64,000 nucleotides of DNA from Agapanthus africanus (GCA_030015575.1 JASDDO010000006.1:207829632-207893631); one strand, 5' to 3'; shown: positions 1 through 12,139, counted from the first letter of the stretch. Program-made: numbers and translations. Notes: generated by a model from the letters alone, not told the origin.

Positions 1-1412
1 ACATGAGTACAGCGTAGTCCGCAGACTTGACACTGCTACTTCGCCTCGAGTGTGTCCCACTGTTCTTAGATTGCTACCCTACCACGGCTCTATGGAGTCG
101 TGCAAACAGGTAGCAGTTGGGTGCAGTCCCGAGTACTTGGAGGCAGTGGCGGTTAGACAGGATTCGTCCCTCCCGGTATTGGGAGTAGATATCGTGCTGT
201 GTCAGAGAGCCATTACGCAAAGTCCCTGGCCAGGGCAAGCGAGATTTGCTGGTAGGTTCCAGCAGTTTCTCAGGGTGTAATGGGCTTCACTCCGACACGA
301 CTTATACCGCTATTAGGGGACTGACGCTAGCCGCCCCCCTAGGCCCGATATGCGATAGTCATGGACGAACGGACCGGACTGTATGGAGATTGTCACATCA
401 GACTCAGTAGGAGTTCGGATGGGTTTACTCATCGGCCTTCTTATCGACAACTACCTGGGGACCGTTACGTACAGCTAGTGCCGCTTGCGGTCTGTGGTTA
501 AACCCACTGCCAGCGTAGTAGTCGAGTCTCTAGAGTCCCACACAGAGAGTTTCCTACTCCAGGCGAAACGATATAGAGGTTGCATGGTTTTGCGACAAAG
601 GGTTCGAACGCATACGTGCGTTTACGCGCGTACGACTTTCGGACAGATTTTACCAGTCGGCTTTGGTTTAAGCCAGTTACTGGTATCCGGTTATTGGATT
701 TTTACAGTCTAAAGTTTTTCCGTATTTTTACGGATCGGAGGGGCGTTCTCGTAATTACTCGAGAAGCTTCTAGAAGATGTGACTAAGGAGGTTTGTTTTG
801 GAAAGAGAGTGAGTCATAGTGGTGATTCATTCACTTCATTAATGCACATTTATTGCTTAATGACTCATGTTAATGAATCATCACAAGATATTTTGTGAAG
901 CATGCTTATTCATTTCCTTTATTGTTTTTTAGAAAATAAGAATGCTTCATAATAATATGATACACTCTCTCTCTTCTCTCATTATCATATTACACATTCT
1001 CTCTCCTCAAGCTCTCATCTTCAAGATACTAATCCTTAATCCTCATGTGTTGAGATCAAAGGTTTAGTTAGACTAAACAATCCATTACCTTCACTCTTTA
1101 TCATTCTATCATCTTTGATTAGCAATCAAAGTTGATTAGTTACCTCAAGTTAGAGGTTTAGCTTGGAGTTTCGCTCTCGGGTGGATCGTCTACTACCTAG
1201 AGAAGGCCGAGGAGAACCAAGGAGGACATAAAGAAGAAGGACCGGTTCATTAGGTATAATCCCTAATCTCTTATGTAAAGAAACTCATAAAAATACGGTT
1301 TTTAGGGTTTAGCTTCGATTCATGCGGTTAGTCGATGTTCGTTGTTTGAACTTGATAGTTTTTGTAAATTCCGCCTCCCCATAAGTACTGGGGTGTACTA
1401 CATCGACTTACA
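1..1412 (+). mobile_element. Copia element U, 3' LTR (5' part outside window)
   Basis: This is a plus-strand family A LTR. Its blocks align with the Z LTR (17126-18697) and with the reverse complements of the V and Y LTRs: the CCCTGGCCAGGG palindrome at 223-234, an A/T-rich promoter-like stretch near 800-1000, and a CT-rich stretch near 960-1020. It ends at the terminal dinucleotide CA (1411-1412) and directly abuts V's gag sequence. That is the edge expected where U inserted into V. No primer-binding site follows, so this is the 3' LTR of a plus-strand element, or a solo LTR, whose remainder lies left of the window. The small ORFs inside are not coding. Unlike V, Y and Z it lacks the TTGAC cluster. 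Confidence 0.85.
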
Positions 1413-1494
1413 CCATCTTGACATTCCTGAGCCAATCTTTGTAGTTTGGCCCTGTCAATATATTTTTATCTAACAGTAACTTAAGTCCGGTCAT
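1413..1494 (-). pseudogene. Copia element V, gag N-terminal fragment
   Basis: The reverse strand from the ATG at 1494 encodes about 27 residues beginning MTGLKLLLDKN. They match the start of the gag of element Z (20780 onward) almost residue for residue, through the GPNYKDWLRN block. The frame is cut at 1413 by the end of the U LTR. Upstream is the same TAATTGCAG-CGACC context as in Z. V was therefore a gag-bearing copia; the rest of its ORF lies left of the window, beyond U. Confidence 0.85.
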
Positions 1495-2000
1495 GTTGAA
1501 TGGTCGCTGCAATTAGGAGAGAGAAAAGAAACACTTTATCATGATGCTCTTGCAAGTTTAGAGTGGTTTTTAGTTTGTCTAAACTGGATGGCTCCCACTG
1601 TTTCTCGAATCCCTTCTCAAACCATAAAGAAAAGGATTAGCCGGGATCATTCTCACCGTACAATACTTGCTTAACCATTCAGCCAGGCCAGTGTCGGTAC
1701 TTCGAGGGAGGTTTTCCAACGCTTTCGTGAAGTTCCTTAATTAAGTAACCTCTTTTCCCTGTGGGCGGAGCCCCGCTAACACCTTTCTAGGCACCTACTA
1801 GGTTTATAGCATTGATCGTTAAGTGAGAGTTTTCCCGAGGAGTAGCATATACTCACAGTAGGATCGGTATCCAAATATCATCGCGTGATAAAACCGAAGG
1901 AATCCTACCAGAATTATCACACTCCAAATGGTATGCAACGCTAGCAAGTTTCAGTACTTATGAAACTCCCAATGTGGATTTTTGCCCCATGCTCTTATGA

Positions 2001-2200
2001 CCTTGGCGTGAGGTCAAAATGTCATAAGTCACATGTCAAGTTCTTCCCATCATTATCCTAGTTAATTTGAACCCACCCGTACCTACCCATGACGTAGGCC
2101 AAAACGGCAGTACGACTGTCTCAAATCAACGCATTCTATCTATGCAACGGATAAATATCCGGCAGCTACCAATCACTATGCCTTGGCGTGAGGTCAAAAT
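2001..2200 (-). repeat. Element V leader: triple TTGRC motif
   Basis: Three related motifs lie at about 2001-2020, 2088-2104 and 2181-2200. The first and third share CCTTGGCGTGAGGTCAAAAT exactly; the middle one is a diverged version. The first is framed by CTTATGA and TCATAAG, the second by CGTAC and GTACG, and the third by CTATG and CATAG, so each can be the loop of a stem. The same three positions exist in all other leaders of the window. Confidence 0.75.
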
Positions 2201-3314
2201 ACATAGCTTGAATACTACCGAATATTTAACCGAAATGATGGAGGGCTACGGATGGTTTTGGCGAAACCTTGAACGTAGTGAACTTGATATAATCGATGGA
2301 ACGAGATAGCTTTTAAAAAAGAGTGGTTCAAGCTCCGCGTTTAAAAGTTTAGTTTTGAAAAGAACCGAGTGGTTTTCAAAGTGTTCCAATCGACTTTTAC
2401 TTGGTTTATTTCTTGCATTAGTTCTTTTAATGCGTCCCATCATTTAACCCTACCATTGCAGAAAACAACCAAAATATGACGTACGCTTATGCCATTCGCA
2501 TTCGCCACGGGGCCCCGTCATCACCCGTTAGGTTACTTAACTAACGACAGAGCGGGGGCTGGGCTAGCGCGGCTGTAAAACATAAGCAACGCCTAAATAG
2601 TTATTATATATAAACATATAGCAATGATAGACATTACAGATCACAGATGAATACATTGGATATACTAGGAATCCGCAATGCATTCGAGCCTGCAACGTAA
2701 AGCGGATTACACGGTTGCGGTGAATAGCCAATACCCCACCCAAGACCCCTACGGGTGCGGCAAACTACCCGCCAAGCACCCGAAGCGAAGCAACCTCCCT
2801 CACCACCGTGAGTAGGCCACTCGGCACTTCGAGATACCCGGTAGTTTGTGCACCCCCTCCATGGGTCTATCCTAGGAGCAAAAACAGTAAAAAGAATTAT
2901 ACAATGACGGCTACAACCCCGACCCGGTTGTGCGGCCATACAAATAATATTATTACATCAATTTACATGTTACAAATGAATGAAAGAAAAATAACGCTCA
3001 TCTCACATCCACCCCGGCCATTCACCCGCGACAATCCAATCCATTCATATCCACAAACCAATAACAATCACAGAGATGTATAACCCCGACTAATCAACTT
3101 ATAGCGATTAGCCGACGTTCAATACATACAAGCATCACAGATATAACCGATATAATTAAAGTGTAGTGAAGTTCCGAAAAAATACGGATTTATAGGCCCC
3201 CAAAAGTAAATTTTAGTTCTGGAAAATCTGGGCACATATAACATATCCTAAAAATCCCAAAACCAACACAGAAACACACTGCACCAAAAACGATGCAGAG
3301 AGGGGACAAGACGG

Positions 3315-3358
3315 CCGCGCTTCCGCGGCAAGAGCTTCCTATTGCCGCGGATCCGCGG
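3315..3358 (-). other. Element V: GC-rich leader hairpin
   Basis: CCGCGGCAA at 3323-3331 pairs with TTGCCGCGG at 3342-3350. Flanking CCGCG and CCGCGG arms extend it. An outer arm of GAGGGGAC before and GTCGCCTCTC after closes a longer stem. It stands out in AT-rich surroundings and lies about 200 nt downstream of the primer-binding site in element sense. Confidence 0.75.
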
Positions 3359-3554
3359 TCCTTTAGTCGCCTCTCTGGTTCGTCTTTGGTGGTTTTTCAC
3401 ACAAAACCCTGAGATAATTTTTGGTATATAACAAATTTTATTTTGACCAGAAAAAAAATTAACAGAAACTTAGGGTTTTGCGAGTTTGGTTTTTCGATTT
3501 TCCGGTTTCGAAACTTCGTTACACTTTACTACTTAGCTAGTTTGTGTTTAGTTA

Positions 3555-3567
3555 GGCTCTGATACCA
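3555..3567 (-). other. Element V primer-binding site
   Basis: On the minus strand this reads TGGTATCAGAGCC, complementary to the 3' end of plant initiator tRNA-Met, the usual Ty1/copia primer. It is one base from the LTR end at 3569. Confidence 0.93.
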
Positions 3568-3568
3568 C

Positions 3569-5614
3569 TGTAAGTCCACGTTGCCCACCCCGGTGCTTAC
3601 GGGGAGGCGGAAAACATAATAAAAAACGGATTTTTATCAACTTAGGCAACATGGACCATGCTTGTGAGGATCTTTGCTAAACAAAAACTAGCTAAAGCAA
3701 ACTAACAACTAGCTAAGTTGTAGAAAGGTTATACCTTGAGCTCGAAGTCCTTCTCTCCTTACTCGTCGGAATGGTAGAAAGAGGACACCTTGCTTGTCTT
3801 CTCCCGTCAAAGAAGGATCCACCCGAAAGCCTCGACCTTTAGCTTCAACTCCAAGCTAGGAGTAACTAGAGTGCAAGAAATGCTAAGACTTGAACCCTAG
3901 AAGAGAGTAGAGAAGATCAAGTGAAGGTTTTTCTCAAGCTTTTTGTTTCTCAACACATGAGAGGGAGAGAGAGCTTGAGGGAGAGGATGAGCAAGAGAGA
4001 GAAAAGATATGAGAGAATGAATTATTAGTGAGCCATTCTCACTAATATGTGTGTAATATTTTAATTCAATAATTTGCTTGAAAATTGTCATGGTTGTAGC
4101 AAGACATGACTATTATCATTTCAATATTAATGCAAACTGCAAAGATCAATGAGCATCTTCCAAATGAAATGATTATGGTCAAGTTGTCAACTAGGTCAAC
4201 AAGTCAATGAAGTCAAAAGGTCAACAACAACAACCTTGCACAATAATTAAGCTAATTATCAATTAACAATAATACACACAAAAGCAATAGGATTAATAAA
4301 ATGACAATAGTCATTAACCCTAAACAAGGTCCTCTCCCTCAATCTCAAGCAACTGTGCATACGCACCCGCATTCGTGATCCGAGGAACACGAATACACTG
4401 AGAAAAAAAACCCAATCTCAAATCATATACTAGGATCCGGCTTAAACCAAAGCCCGCTAGTATAAACTGTCCGGACAGCAAACGTGCACAAGTGCGCGGA
4501 TGCGAACGAACCCTGTCGCAAAACCATGCGACCTCTACTCATTTTGCCTAAAGGCGAATAGCTCTCTGTGTGGGACTCTAAAGACTCTACACTACGCTGG
4601 CAGTGGGTTTAACCACAGACTGCAAGCGGCACTAGCTGTACGTAACGGTACCCAGGTAGATGTCGATAAGAAGACTGACGAGGTGAACCCCATCTGCACT
4701 CCTACTGAGCCTGTATGTGACAGTCTCCGTACAGTCCGGTCTGTTCGTCTGATACATCGTATGGCGGGCCTAGGGGCGGTGAACGTCAGTCCCCTAATAG
4801 CGGTACAAGTCGTGTCGGAGTGTAGCCCAGAACACCCTGAGATAACACTGGAAGCCTACCAGTATATCTCGCTTGCCCTGGCCAGGGACTACTCGTGTAA
4901 TGGCTCTCCTGGACACAGCGCGATGTCAACCCCCAATACCGGGAGAGACGAATCCTGTCTAACCGTCACTGCCTCCAAGTGCTTCGGGACTGCACCCAAA
5001 AACTACCTGTTTGCACGACTCCTTTGAGCCGTGGTAGGGTAGTAATCAAAATGCAGTGGGAACACACTCGAGGCGAAGTGACAGTGTCAAGTCAGCGGAC
5101 TAAGCTGTACTCATGTCACCTGGGAACTGATAACTGACGATAGGTATATTACCAACCAACAGTTCCCGACGAGTCCTGTCCAGTGTACTCGTAACCTAAC
5201 GAGCACCCGCATACTATCCCAAGTACGACGTACTAACGGCTGTAGGACAGACCGTCTCCTACACTGGGATGAGAAGCGCATACGCTAGTCTACTTCGGAG
5301 TATCGATACCCTGTCTCGATAGTCCAACGACCAGGGACCTGTATAAGGATGTGCTTATAGATTACCCAGCTCCCACGAGTGCGAGCGCCATCACAACGCT
5401 GGTAATCAAGCAAAGATCCTAAGGGCTCTACTAATATGTATACCAGCAATATGCTAAAAGAAACACATGCACATATTAAAGCAGAGACAAACCAAGTAGC
5501 ATACTACCATTTCGAGCAAGATTGTATATACAACTGTGAATATCCCAAGCTTCCATTAAGTAATATACAAACTAGTATGATACAGTAATGGCCTCTAGGG
5601 CATATACACTAACA
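3569..5614 (-). mobile_element. Element V, 5' LTR
   Basis: A complete 2046-bp family A LTR in minus orientation. It runs from TGTAAG at 3569 to ACTAACA at 5614, so in element sense it starts TGTTAG and ends TTACA. The primer-binding site at its left shows it is the 5' LTR. Its outer edge at 5614 abuts the interior of W's LTR, with candidate TSD GTCGG at 5615-5619; the partner copy would be outside the window. A 175-codon open frame at 4500-5027 lies in the conserved LTR block and is not a gene. A run of GTCAA motifs lies at 4178-4224. Confidence 0.9.
4178..4224 (-). promoter_or_regulatory. Element V LTR: clustered TTGAC (W-box-like) motifs
   Basis: Six TTGAC cores occur within about 47 bp on the element's sense strand. 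Five of them are TTGACC or TTGACT, the WRKY consensus. They lie upstream of an AT-rich stretch and a CT-rich tract, a plausible U3 promoter position. Regulatory function is inferred from the motif only. Confidence 0.5.
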
Positions 5615-6410
5615 GTCGGAGTGTAGCCCAGAACACCCCGAGATACTACTGGAATACCTACCAGTAAATCTCCTGCCTTGGCCAAGGACTTCATGTAATG
5701 GCTCTCCTAGACACAGCGCGAACTCACCCCCAATACCGGGAGAGACGAACCCCTGAAGATCCGCTCACTGCCTCCATGTGGCTCGGGACTGTACCCAACT
5801 AAAACCTGTTTGCACGACTCCTTTGAGTCGTGGTAGGGTAGTAATCAAAGCACAGTGGGAACTCACACGAGACAAATGACGATCCTCAGGTCGATGAACT
5901 AACCTGTACACATGTCACCAGGGAACTGCTATCTGACGTCATGTATAAGACCAACTAGCATGTTCCCGGCGAGTCATGTCCGATGTACTCATAACCCAAT
6001 GAGCACCTGTATACATCTTAGGTGAACCAACTGACACCAGTGGCTTGTGAGACTGGCCACCACCCCTCGTCGGGGTCTCGACTATATACACTAGTCTACT
6101 CTGGAGTATCGATGCCCTGTCTCGAAACTCCTACGACTAGGGACCTTTTAAGGATGTGCTTATAGACTACCAGCTCCCACGTATATGATCGCCCTCATAC
6201 TGCTGGCAGTCAAGCAAGAATCCTAGGGGCTCTATCAACATGCAATAGCGACCTGTCAGGTCACCTAAAGCAGTACACGATGATAAAGGTAAACCAGATA
6301 GCATACTATCATCTCGAGTAAGACTGTCCTACCGGGATAGGTCCTCCCTCAATCATTGCAATCACGTGCTTGTGATCCAATAATTGACTCTGAGAGCACT
6401 ATCTCCAACA
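5615..6410 (-). mobile_element. Copia element W, 3' LTR (outer part displaced)
   Basis: The last 796 bp, in plus coordinates, of a family B LTR. It matches the corresponding part of W's own 5' LTR (about 13488-14283) and ends CTCCAACA, followed directly by the polypurine tract. The start at 5615 is internal because V inserted here; the rest of this LTR lies left of the window. It contains the palindrome CCTTGGCCAAGG at 5676-5687. Confidence 0.88.
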
Positions 6411-6425
6411 ATCTCCCACTTGCAC
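6411..6425 (-). other. Element W polypurine tract
   Basis: On the minus strand it reads GTGCAAGTGGGAGAT immediately before the 3' LTR's TGTTGG. It is the same tract as in Y, E and H. Confidence 0.85.
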
Positions 6426-8978
6426 TCAAGGCTAATTATTGCGATGTCGCATACTCACAGCCTGTGTGATACCGAACACCCAACTCCTCTACTTGTCAGT
6501 CTCACAAAACTCGTTTGCGAAACTTTTGTGTTCGAGGAACAGCCTCAGCGAGTGGATCCGCCTAGATGTTTCTTTATATGTCTCTCTATATCTCATGTTC
6601 GCGGAGAAAGCCATCTCCCGAAATGAGCAATACCTGTCTTAGATTGTGTCTGGATGTCTGATGGGACCTAGCTCATAAATGAACTCCAAATCCAAACTTC
6701 TTAGACTGTATCGTCAACTGAACTTAATCAGTATCCTGCGCCATGCCCCCTTCAGTATTGCCTTGGACCACCTATCCAAAATACTGCCCCTCCTCAGATG
6801 GAAAAACTATAACTCTGACAACCTCCTTGTCGTCCAGGTCACCTTGGAAGCCTGGAATGATAACTGTCTCCCGAATGAGGCGGTCGTTATCATATCCCTA
6901 GAACATCCACTTATGTTCTAAAACTGCTTCCGACTGTTTCTCTAGGATTGGATCAATATCAACTTATTGCATCTAGTGCAAGAACAACATCTGGTGTGGT
7001 ACTTGACATCTCATGATTGACTCAATTGCCTAAGCAAGTGATCTACCAATCATGAACATCCCTCTCCCCTTTAGTCTGTAAGACACCTTTAGAGAGGGTC
7101 ACTCCATCACCTGCAAGTATACTACCGTTCCAGGAGTCGTCCATTCTAAATACTCTTAGAATGTTGTCAAAGTACCCAGATTGGGAAACCACCCAAATCT
7201 AGATCTAAAACCATAGATCTAGTTACCAGTATGTCTGATATAATGTCCAAGTCCCATGTGGAGAAAACACTGTGTGACGACCAAAGTATAAGCGATCGTA
7301 GTATAGGAGTTTCCTTTCCTATTCTGTGTATGTCATCCAAATACCATGACATCACACCCTACTACCTTCTCAACAGATCCATCCCTTATTCTGATGAAGT
7401 CAAACCTATGACTGTCACGTCAGAAATAGATGATCTATCTCCGCTACATCTGCTTTAGTCTATAACTAGACATAAGCTACCTGTCTACCAATGCTTCCGC
7501 TGCTCCCATTGACTACGACAATCCTCTGGCAGAGTCATATAAACGTATACTTCTAAAGCAAGTTTAGAATGACGCTATACTCATCCTCCTGCCGGGTCTC
7601 GCAGCCTGGAAAAACAGCAATGGCAAGTGGCGGGTAAACAAGAACCTCCCTGTCACCGTCCTTGAGGCTACCGGAGTACCTCTCGGGTGCCTGAGGTTAC
7701 CCACCGTATCTGCGGAGTGGCCAATGGAATGTCAAACCAGATTGAATCTTTAGGTTCCTTATCAAATCTTCAGTAATCGTTTGCGGTTCTGGAATCACTT
7801 CCAGTTCTACCATACTCCCACCACTGTTTTTGAAAAAATCCATTTTTAATAAAACTGTTGCGAGTCTAGAACAATATTTCTATTGATCTGCCAGATGGTA
7901 GAAAGTCAACCCTCGACATAGCCTGGGTCAACCCACAAACAGCCATTACAGAAACGTGCCTTTGAGTTATCCAGAGTCTGGTTTTAAGCATAAGCCGGAC
8001 AACTCCCCGTACCTTAACATCGTTAAGATACGAACCGTTCTATATCCAATATAGAAACAGAGGCACTGATTTAATTGAACCAGATTCAAATCATGCAACT
8101 GTCTCCAGTGCATGTCAACTAAATGGAATGAGGCCGATCAGCGTTACTCAACTTAGGAATGCTTCCAATTATGAGTAACCCGAAAGAGAAGCAAGTTCTC
8201 TTAATCATCACTATCAACAGAATACCATACACAAGTATCTATATCTTCGATCACTTTGAAGAATCCCGATACTTGCAATACCTGGTTCTTTACTTTATTC
8301 AAATACCTATAACTTCTCAAAATTCGGACCCTGTGTTTCCACGAAACACCTGTCTAAAAACTAGAGAAGTCATAAGTAAACCGAATATAGTACGAGGACC
8401 TACCCCTCTGTCCTGATAGACCCTGGACAACATACAATACTCTGTATAAGTCCCTTGAGTCTGATAACTCATTCACTGCGTGTGGTAGGTTGATAACTGT
8501 ACTTATGGTTAAGAAGAATTACACCGCTGTTTAATGCTCCTTACCTAACCATCCACTGATATAGGTAAATGTCACTGACATAATTTCAAAAAGTATATCT
8601 CACTCTATGAAAATAGACGTACAGATATATCAATTTGAAATTGGTGCATAACAGCGGATATTCAAAACCAAATATTTGCCGACCGGCAAACAGCCCAGGT
8701 GATTTCCTCAAATATCACTGATTACAACGAATCCCGATATAATGAGGATGATCACCCAATTCCCAATAACTTACTCCCACTCATCATCTGTAAAACCATA
8801 CAGATGTGAGAATCATACCTGGTAAATACATACTCTGGAGTAAGTGTCTAATCGGGAAATCAGTTTTCCATTAACAGTACACAGTGAAACTGAAACATTG
8901 AAATGTTTCGTTGGGGTATCCTGGTATTCCTAGTAATGCCTCTTCCATTATTCAGATTCACAACTGTAACCGTATAAT
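6426..8978 (-). pseudogene. Element W, degraded copia pol relic
   Basis: No long reading frame survives, but scattered stretches align, in pol order on the minus strand, with Y and E. There is an RNase H tail near 6540-6670 (the region around ADPFTK and HILRRYH). RT sequence around YVDDILLIGN lies near 7290-7350. RT upstream of that lies near 7490-7560. The proline/arginine-rich linker region lies near 7680-7830, and integrase-like pieces near 7980-8400. Large parts are rearranged or lost. The same degraded layout recurs in H (40820-43110), so the decay predates both insertions. The element cannot encode its own enzymes. Confidence 0.7.
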
Positions 8979-9770
8979 TCTTTGCCACCTCTTCAAATCC
9001 CTTTACATGTCTTTAGTCATTACCTTCTGCACACCCCTTTAGGCCAAATGGTTTTCTTCCTTCCCTACCGTTCGGCACCAGCCTATGGTTTGGAAGAAGA
9101 CTATCCAATAAGCATAAAAGGTGTACTTTCCTAATCCTAGGAGCACTCGCAACGCGAGAGAAGGTGAAGATAAAAGACACCTGAATGTACTTTATTCCTA
9201 TTTCTCCTGAACCAGGATCCATCCCCGAACTGGAACAAGTTCCTTTCGAGTTCGTATATAACCATACGATGGAGTATCTAATAAACTGTGGATCTTCGTA
9301 GTGATACGGAGTGTTCTGGAGAGATACAAAGGTGATTTAGGATTGGCGAAGAAATATTTGGTATGGTCGTGAATAGCAGTCGCAATTTACTTTGCCCTCT
9401 TACTAATCCCTTTCTTTGTCTTTACTTAATACCTTCTATACACCGTTTAGGCTAATTGGCTTTCTTCATTCCCTACCGGTCGGCACCTGCCTATGGTTTG
9501 GAAGAAGACTATACAATTTGCGTAATAGGTGTACTACTCCTAAACCAAGGAGTACTCGCAACCTCAGAGAAGGTAAAAGGAAAAGACAACTGAATAATCC
9601 TATTCGTTTTCTCCAGAACCAGAAACCATCCTCGAATTTCTTCGAGTTCGTATATAACCATACGATGATTTTGTCCAATGGAAGTAGACTTTCGTAGTAA
9701 TACGGGGTGTCCTGGAGAAAAGGGTAAAAGTCGGAGTGGCAATGAGGTTTGCAACTCTGACAATCCAAAA
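8979..9770 (-). repeat. Element W internal tandem repeat (2 units, ~410 bp period)
   Basis: Two imperfect direct copies run at about 8979-9388 and 9389-9770. Each has an ACCTTCT(A/G)(C/T)ACACC block, a long TATGGTTTGGAAGAAGACTA block, the AGGAG(C/T)ACTCGCAAC block, GAGTTCGTATATAACCATAC, and a GGAG(T/A)G tail. The same pair of units occurs in H, where E has inserted into the first. Small ORFs cross the repeat but are not conserved between units. Confidence 0.75.
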
Positions 9771-10145
9771 GCCAGTGTTAAGAAGGTTCGGTCAACTTGG
9801 TCACTGAGTCATAGTCTTAGGGTCGGGTCAATGGTCGCTGCCAAAGAGAGAGAGAAAAGAAACACTCAGCGTGCACTCTATCCTAGATCAGAATGGTTAT
9901 CACTTTTTCTAATCAGGAAACCTTCCACTGTCACCTCAAATTCTCCTCCAAACCTGAAAGAAGAATTAGTCGGGGTCACCCGAGGAGTAAACCAACTCAT
10001 CAGTGGGAATCGGGATCCAACTATCATTGCATGATAACGTGACGGAATCCGCTCACGGTGTCACACTCCAGAAGGTATGCGCATATCTGGCAAGTTTCAG
10101 TACTTGTGAAACTCCCGATGTGATTTCTACCCCATGCTCTTATGA

Positions 10146-10342
10146 CCTTGACTTTGGCCAACATATCATAAGTCACATGTCAAGTTCTACCCGTCATTTT
10201 CCAGGTTAATTTGAACCCACCCGTACATACCCTTGACTTTGGCCAAAATGGCAGTACGACTGTCCCAAACCAACGCATCTATCTATGCTGCATATGAATA
10301 CCCCAATAGCTACCAATCACTGTGCCTTGACTTTGGCCAACA
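10146..10342 (-). repeat. Element W leader: triple TTGAC motif
   Basis: Three copies of CTTGACTTTGGCCAA lie at about 10146, 10231 and 10325. They are framed by CTTATGA/TCATAAG, CGTAC/GTACG and CTGTG/CACAG. All three share a form (ACTTTGGCC) distinct from that in E, X or Y. Confidence 0.8.
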
Positions 10343-10486
10343 TACACAGCTTGAATACTATTGACTACCCACATGAAACGACGGAGGGCTACGAATGGTT
10401 TCTGGCGAAAACCTTTAACGTAAAGAACTTGATATCGTTGAAGGAACGGATAGCTTTTTAGAAAATATAGTGACGAAAACCTTTAC

Positions 10487-10714
10487 TAAAGAGGTCACTC
10501 CCGGTGAAGGGATCTCGGCACTTTCCCCGTAGAATGGGGTGTAGGATATTCCAAATGAATACCACGATGCAAAGCAAAAGTAATCGGCTATAGTGAAGTT
10601 AATGCCCTGACGCAAACTTCTGTCCAAGGGGTCACTCCCGGTGAAGGGATCTCGGCCCTTGCCTCGTCGACTGAGGAGCAGGATATTCCAAATGAATATC
10701 ACGATGCAAAACAA
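10487..10714 (-). repeat. Element W leader: duplicated three-hairpin module
   Basis: Two tandem copies start at about 10487 and 10626. Each has the TCACTCCCGGTGAAGGG core inside an outer stem (AAGGG/CCCTT in copy 2), then a second stem (CCCC/GGGG in copy 1, CCTC/GAGG in copy 2), then GATATTC/GAATATC, ending at an ATGCAAA block. The copy-1 outer stem has one mismatch. Confidence 0.75.
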
Positions 10715-11885
10715 AAGAGAACGTCTTTGCAATAACAGCTTTTTGAAAAGTGTTCCAACAACATCAGATTAGGTTTGTTTTAACTTGCATTGATCCGAAT
10801 CAACGCAGTCCCATCAATTGATCACACCACAAAGAACGAAAATATACTGATGTACGTATATGCCATCCGCATTCGCCACTGGGTCCCGTCATCACCCGTT
10901 AGGTTAGCTAACTAACGACAGAGCGGGGACTGGACTAGCGCGGGTGTAAAACATATACAACATCTACTAATATATATACCAATATATTATATTCGCTCAA
11001 GGCATGATAAAATGCAACATCACAGAAATGTACAGCATCACAGAACAATACAGATATCTGGGACCCCCGGGTTTCATAGAGCCACTACTGAAACCCGACG
11101 TTCCCCTGGTCGTGTGGATAGCCTGTGCAATGAAATCCTAGACCCCTACGGGCGCGGCAAGTCACCCGCCAAGACCTGAAGCGAGACAGCCCCCTTCAGC
11201 ACCGTGAATGGACCACCCAGCACTTCACGGAATCCGGTAACTTGGGCACCCCTCCTGGGTCAACCTGTACCCCCTACGAGTGCGGCGAATAGCCCGCCAA
11301 TCCTAGAGTGAAGCCCCTTCCGTCTCAATGCCATGAGATGCGGGCTTGTTGCCCTCTAGAACCCGGCCATCCGTGCACCCCTCCGCGGGGTAATCCTAGT
11401 ACAGAAAGTAAAATATACATACAATGGGTACATCGACCGCAACCAGGTCGTGCCCCAAAATAATAATACAATCAGGCAGTGACGGCAGTCCACATGTCGG
11501 ACGCTCGCCCCGCAATGTCAAATGTACATAATACAACCACAACTGTACTAGCATTGCATCCAGGCTATCCCCATGACCGATCCGCAACATCACAGCATAA
11601 CACAGAACATCAACGTGAAAGTCACGTTCGCAAATCCGTCTAACCGGGCTATAGCAGTTAGACAGGATTTACCGATCAAGTGACATTCACGGTCGCAGAT
11701 ATAATGTAAATACTGTGAAATAATGTGTTTAAAATATCCGATCGATCAAATTTTAACAAGTGGGCCCCAAAGTACTACTGTAGCACATCAAGAAATTCTG
11801 GGCCCAATGTTATTATTCCAAAACCCTTATTTTCAGCCCAAAAAGATACTGCAGAAATTTGATGCAGCGACCCCAAAATAGTGCG

Positions 11886-11926
11886 GCGGAACCGCGGCCG
11901 AAAGGGGTGTTTGGCCGCGGTTCCGC
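11886..11926 (-). other. Element W: GC-rich leader hairpin
   Basis: GCGGAACCGCGGCC at 11886-11899 pairs perfectly with GGCCGCGGTTCCGC at 11913-11926, giving a 14-bp stem and a 13-nt loop. It lies about 200 nt downstream of the primer-binding site in element sense. Confidence 0.85.
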
Positions 11927-12125
11927 GCTCCGACAGTGGAGTTAGTGCATCGAATTTTCACAGAACTCTTATTGTTTCTAGCACATCACTTTTCTGCAAC
12001 CTGAAAAAATTTTGGACTTCAAAAAATTTCAACAGAAAACTGATGTGAACAAAACGCGGATTTTGGAATTTTGGTCGATCGGAAATGTAAACACATTAAA
12101 CAAAGCTAGACTAAGTTAATGGCGA

Positions 12126-12138
12126 TGCTCTGATACCA
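12126..12138 (-). other. Element W primer-binding site
   Basis: It reads TGGTATCAGAGCA on the minus strand, the initiator tRNA-Met primer complement with the last base changed. It is one base from the LTR at 12140. Confidence 0.88.
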
Positions 12139-12139
12139 C

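Larger units (their letters stand above)
1495..3554 (-). mobile_element. Element V, 5' leader between primer-binding site and gag
   Basis: About 2.1 kb of non-coding leader, colinear with the leader of Z (18712-20779) in reverse complement. Recognisable blocks, from the gag side, are: the CT-rich tract and AG acceptor-like site just before the ATG; the CTTTCTAGGCACC region; the triple motif (2001-2200); the ACGGGGCCCCGT palindrome near 2508-2519; the GTTAGG/CTAAC hairpin near 2528-2546; blocks resembling ACCCCTACGGGTGCGG; and the GC hairpin before the primer-binding site. It lacks the duplicated three-hairpin module of Y, E, X, W and H. The short ORFs here are not supported as genes. Confidence 0.8.
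9771..12125 (-). mobile_element. Element W 5' leader
   Basis: Non-coding leader. A CT-rich tract ending GGCAG-CGACC (minus strand, near 9830-9860) marks where the ORF of a relative would begin. The triple motif, the duplicated three-hairpin module, the GTTAGG/CTAAC hairpin near 10900-10920, several CCCC-TACGAG-type blocks (11130-11400) and the GC hairpin follow toward the primer-binding site. I recognise no protein in it. Confidence 0.75.

Noticed and set aside
1-20. The window begins at the same LTR position (ACATGAGTACAGC) where Z resumes at 17126-17138
   Set aside because: At 17126 this is explained by the G insertion. At position 1 it is only the window edge inside U's LTR; nothing shows a shared breakpoint.
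4500-5027. 175-codon open frame in the V LTR
   Set aside because: It overlaps the conserved LTR block present in U, W, Y, Z, E, H and X, where the frame is not kept. Conservation follows nucleotide structure, not protein.
9013-9222. Small minus-strand ORFs in the W tandem repeat
   Set aside because: They are not conserved between the two units or in H, so they are unlikely to be coding.
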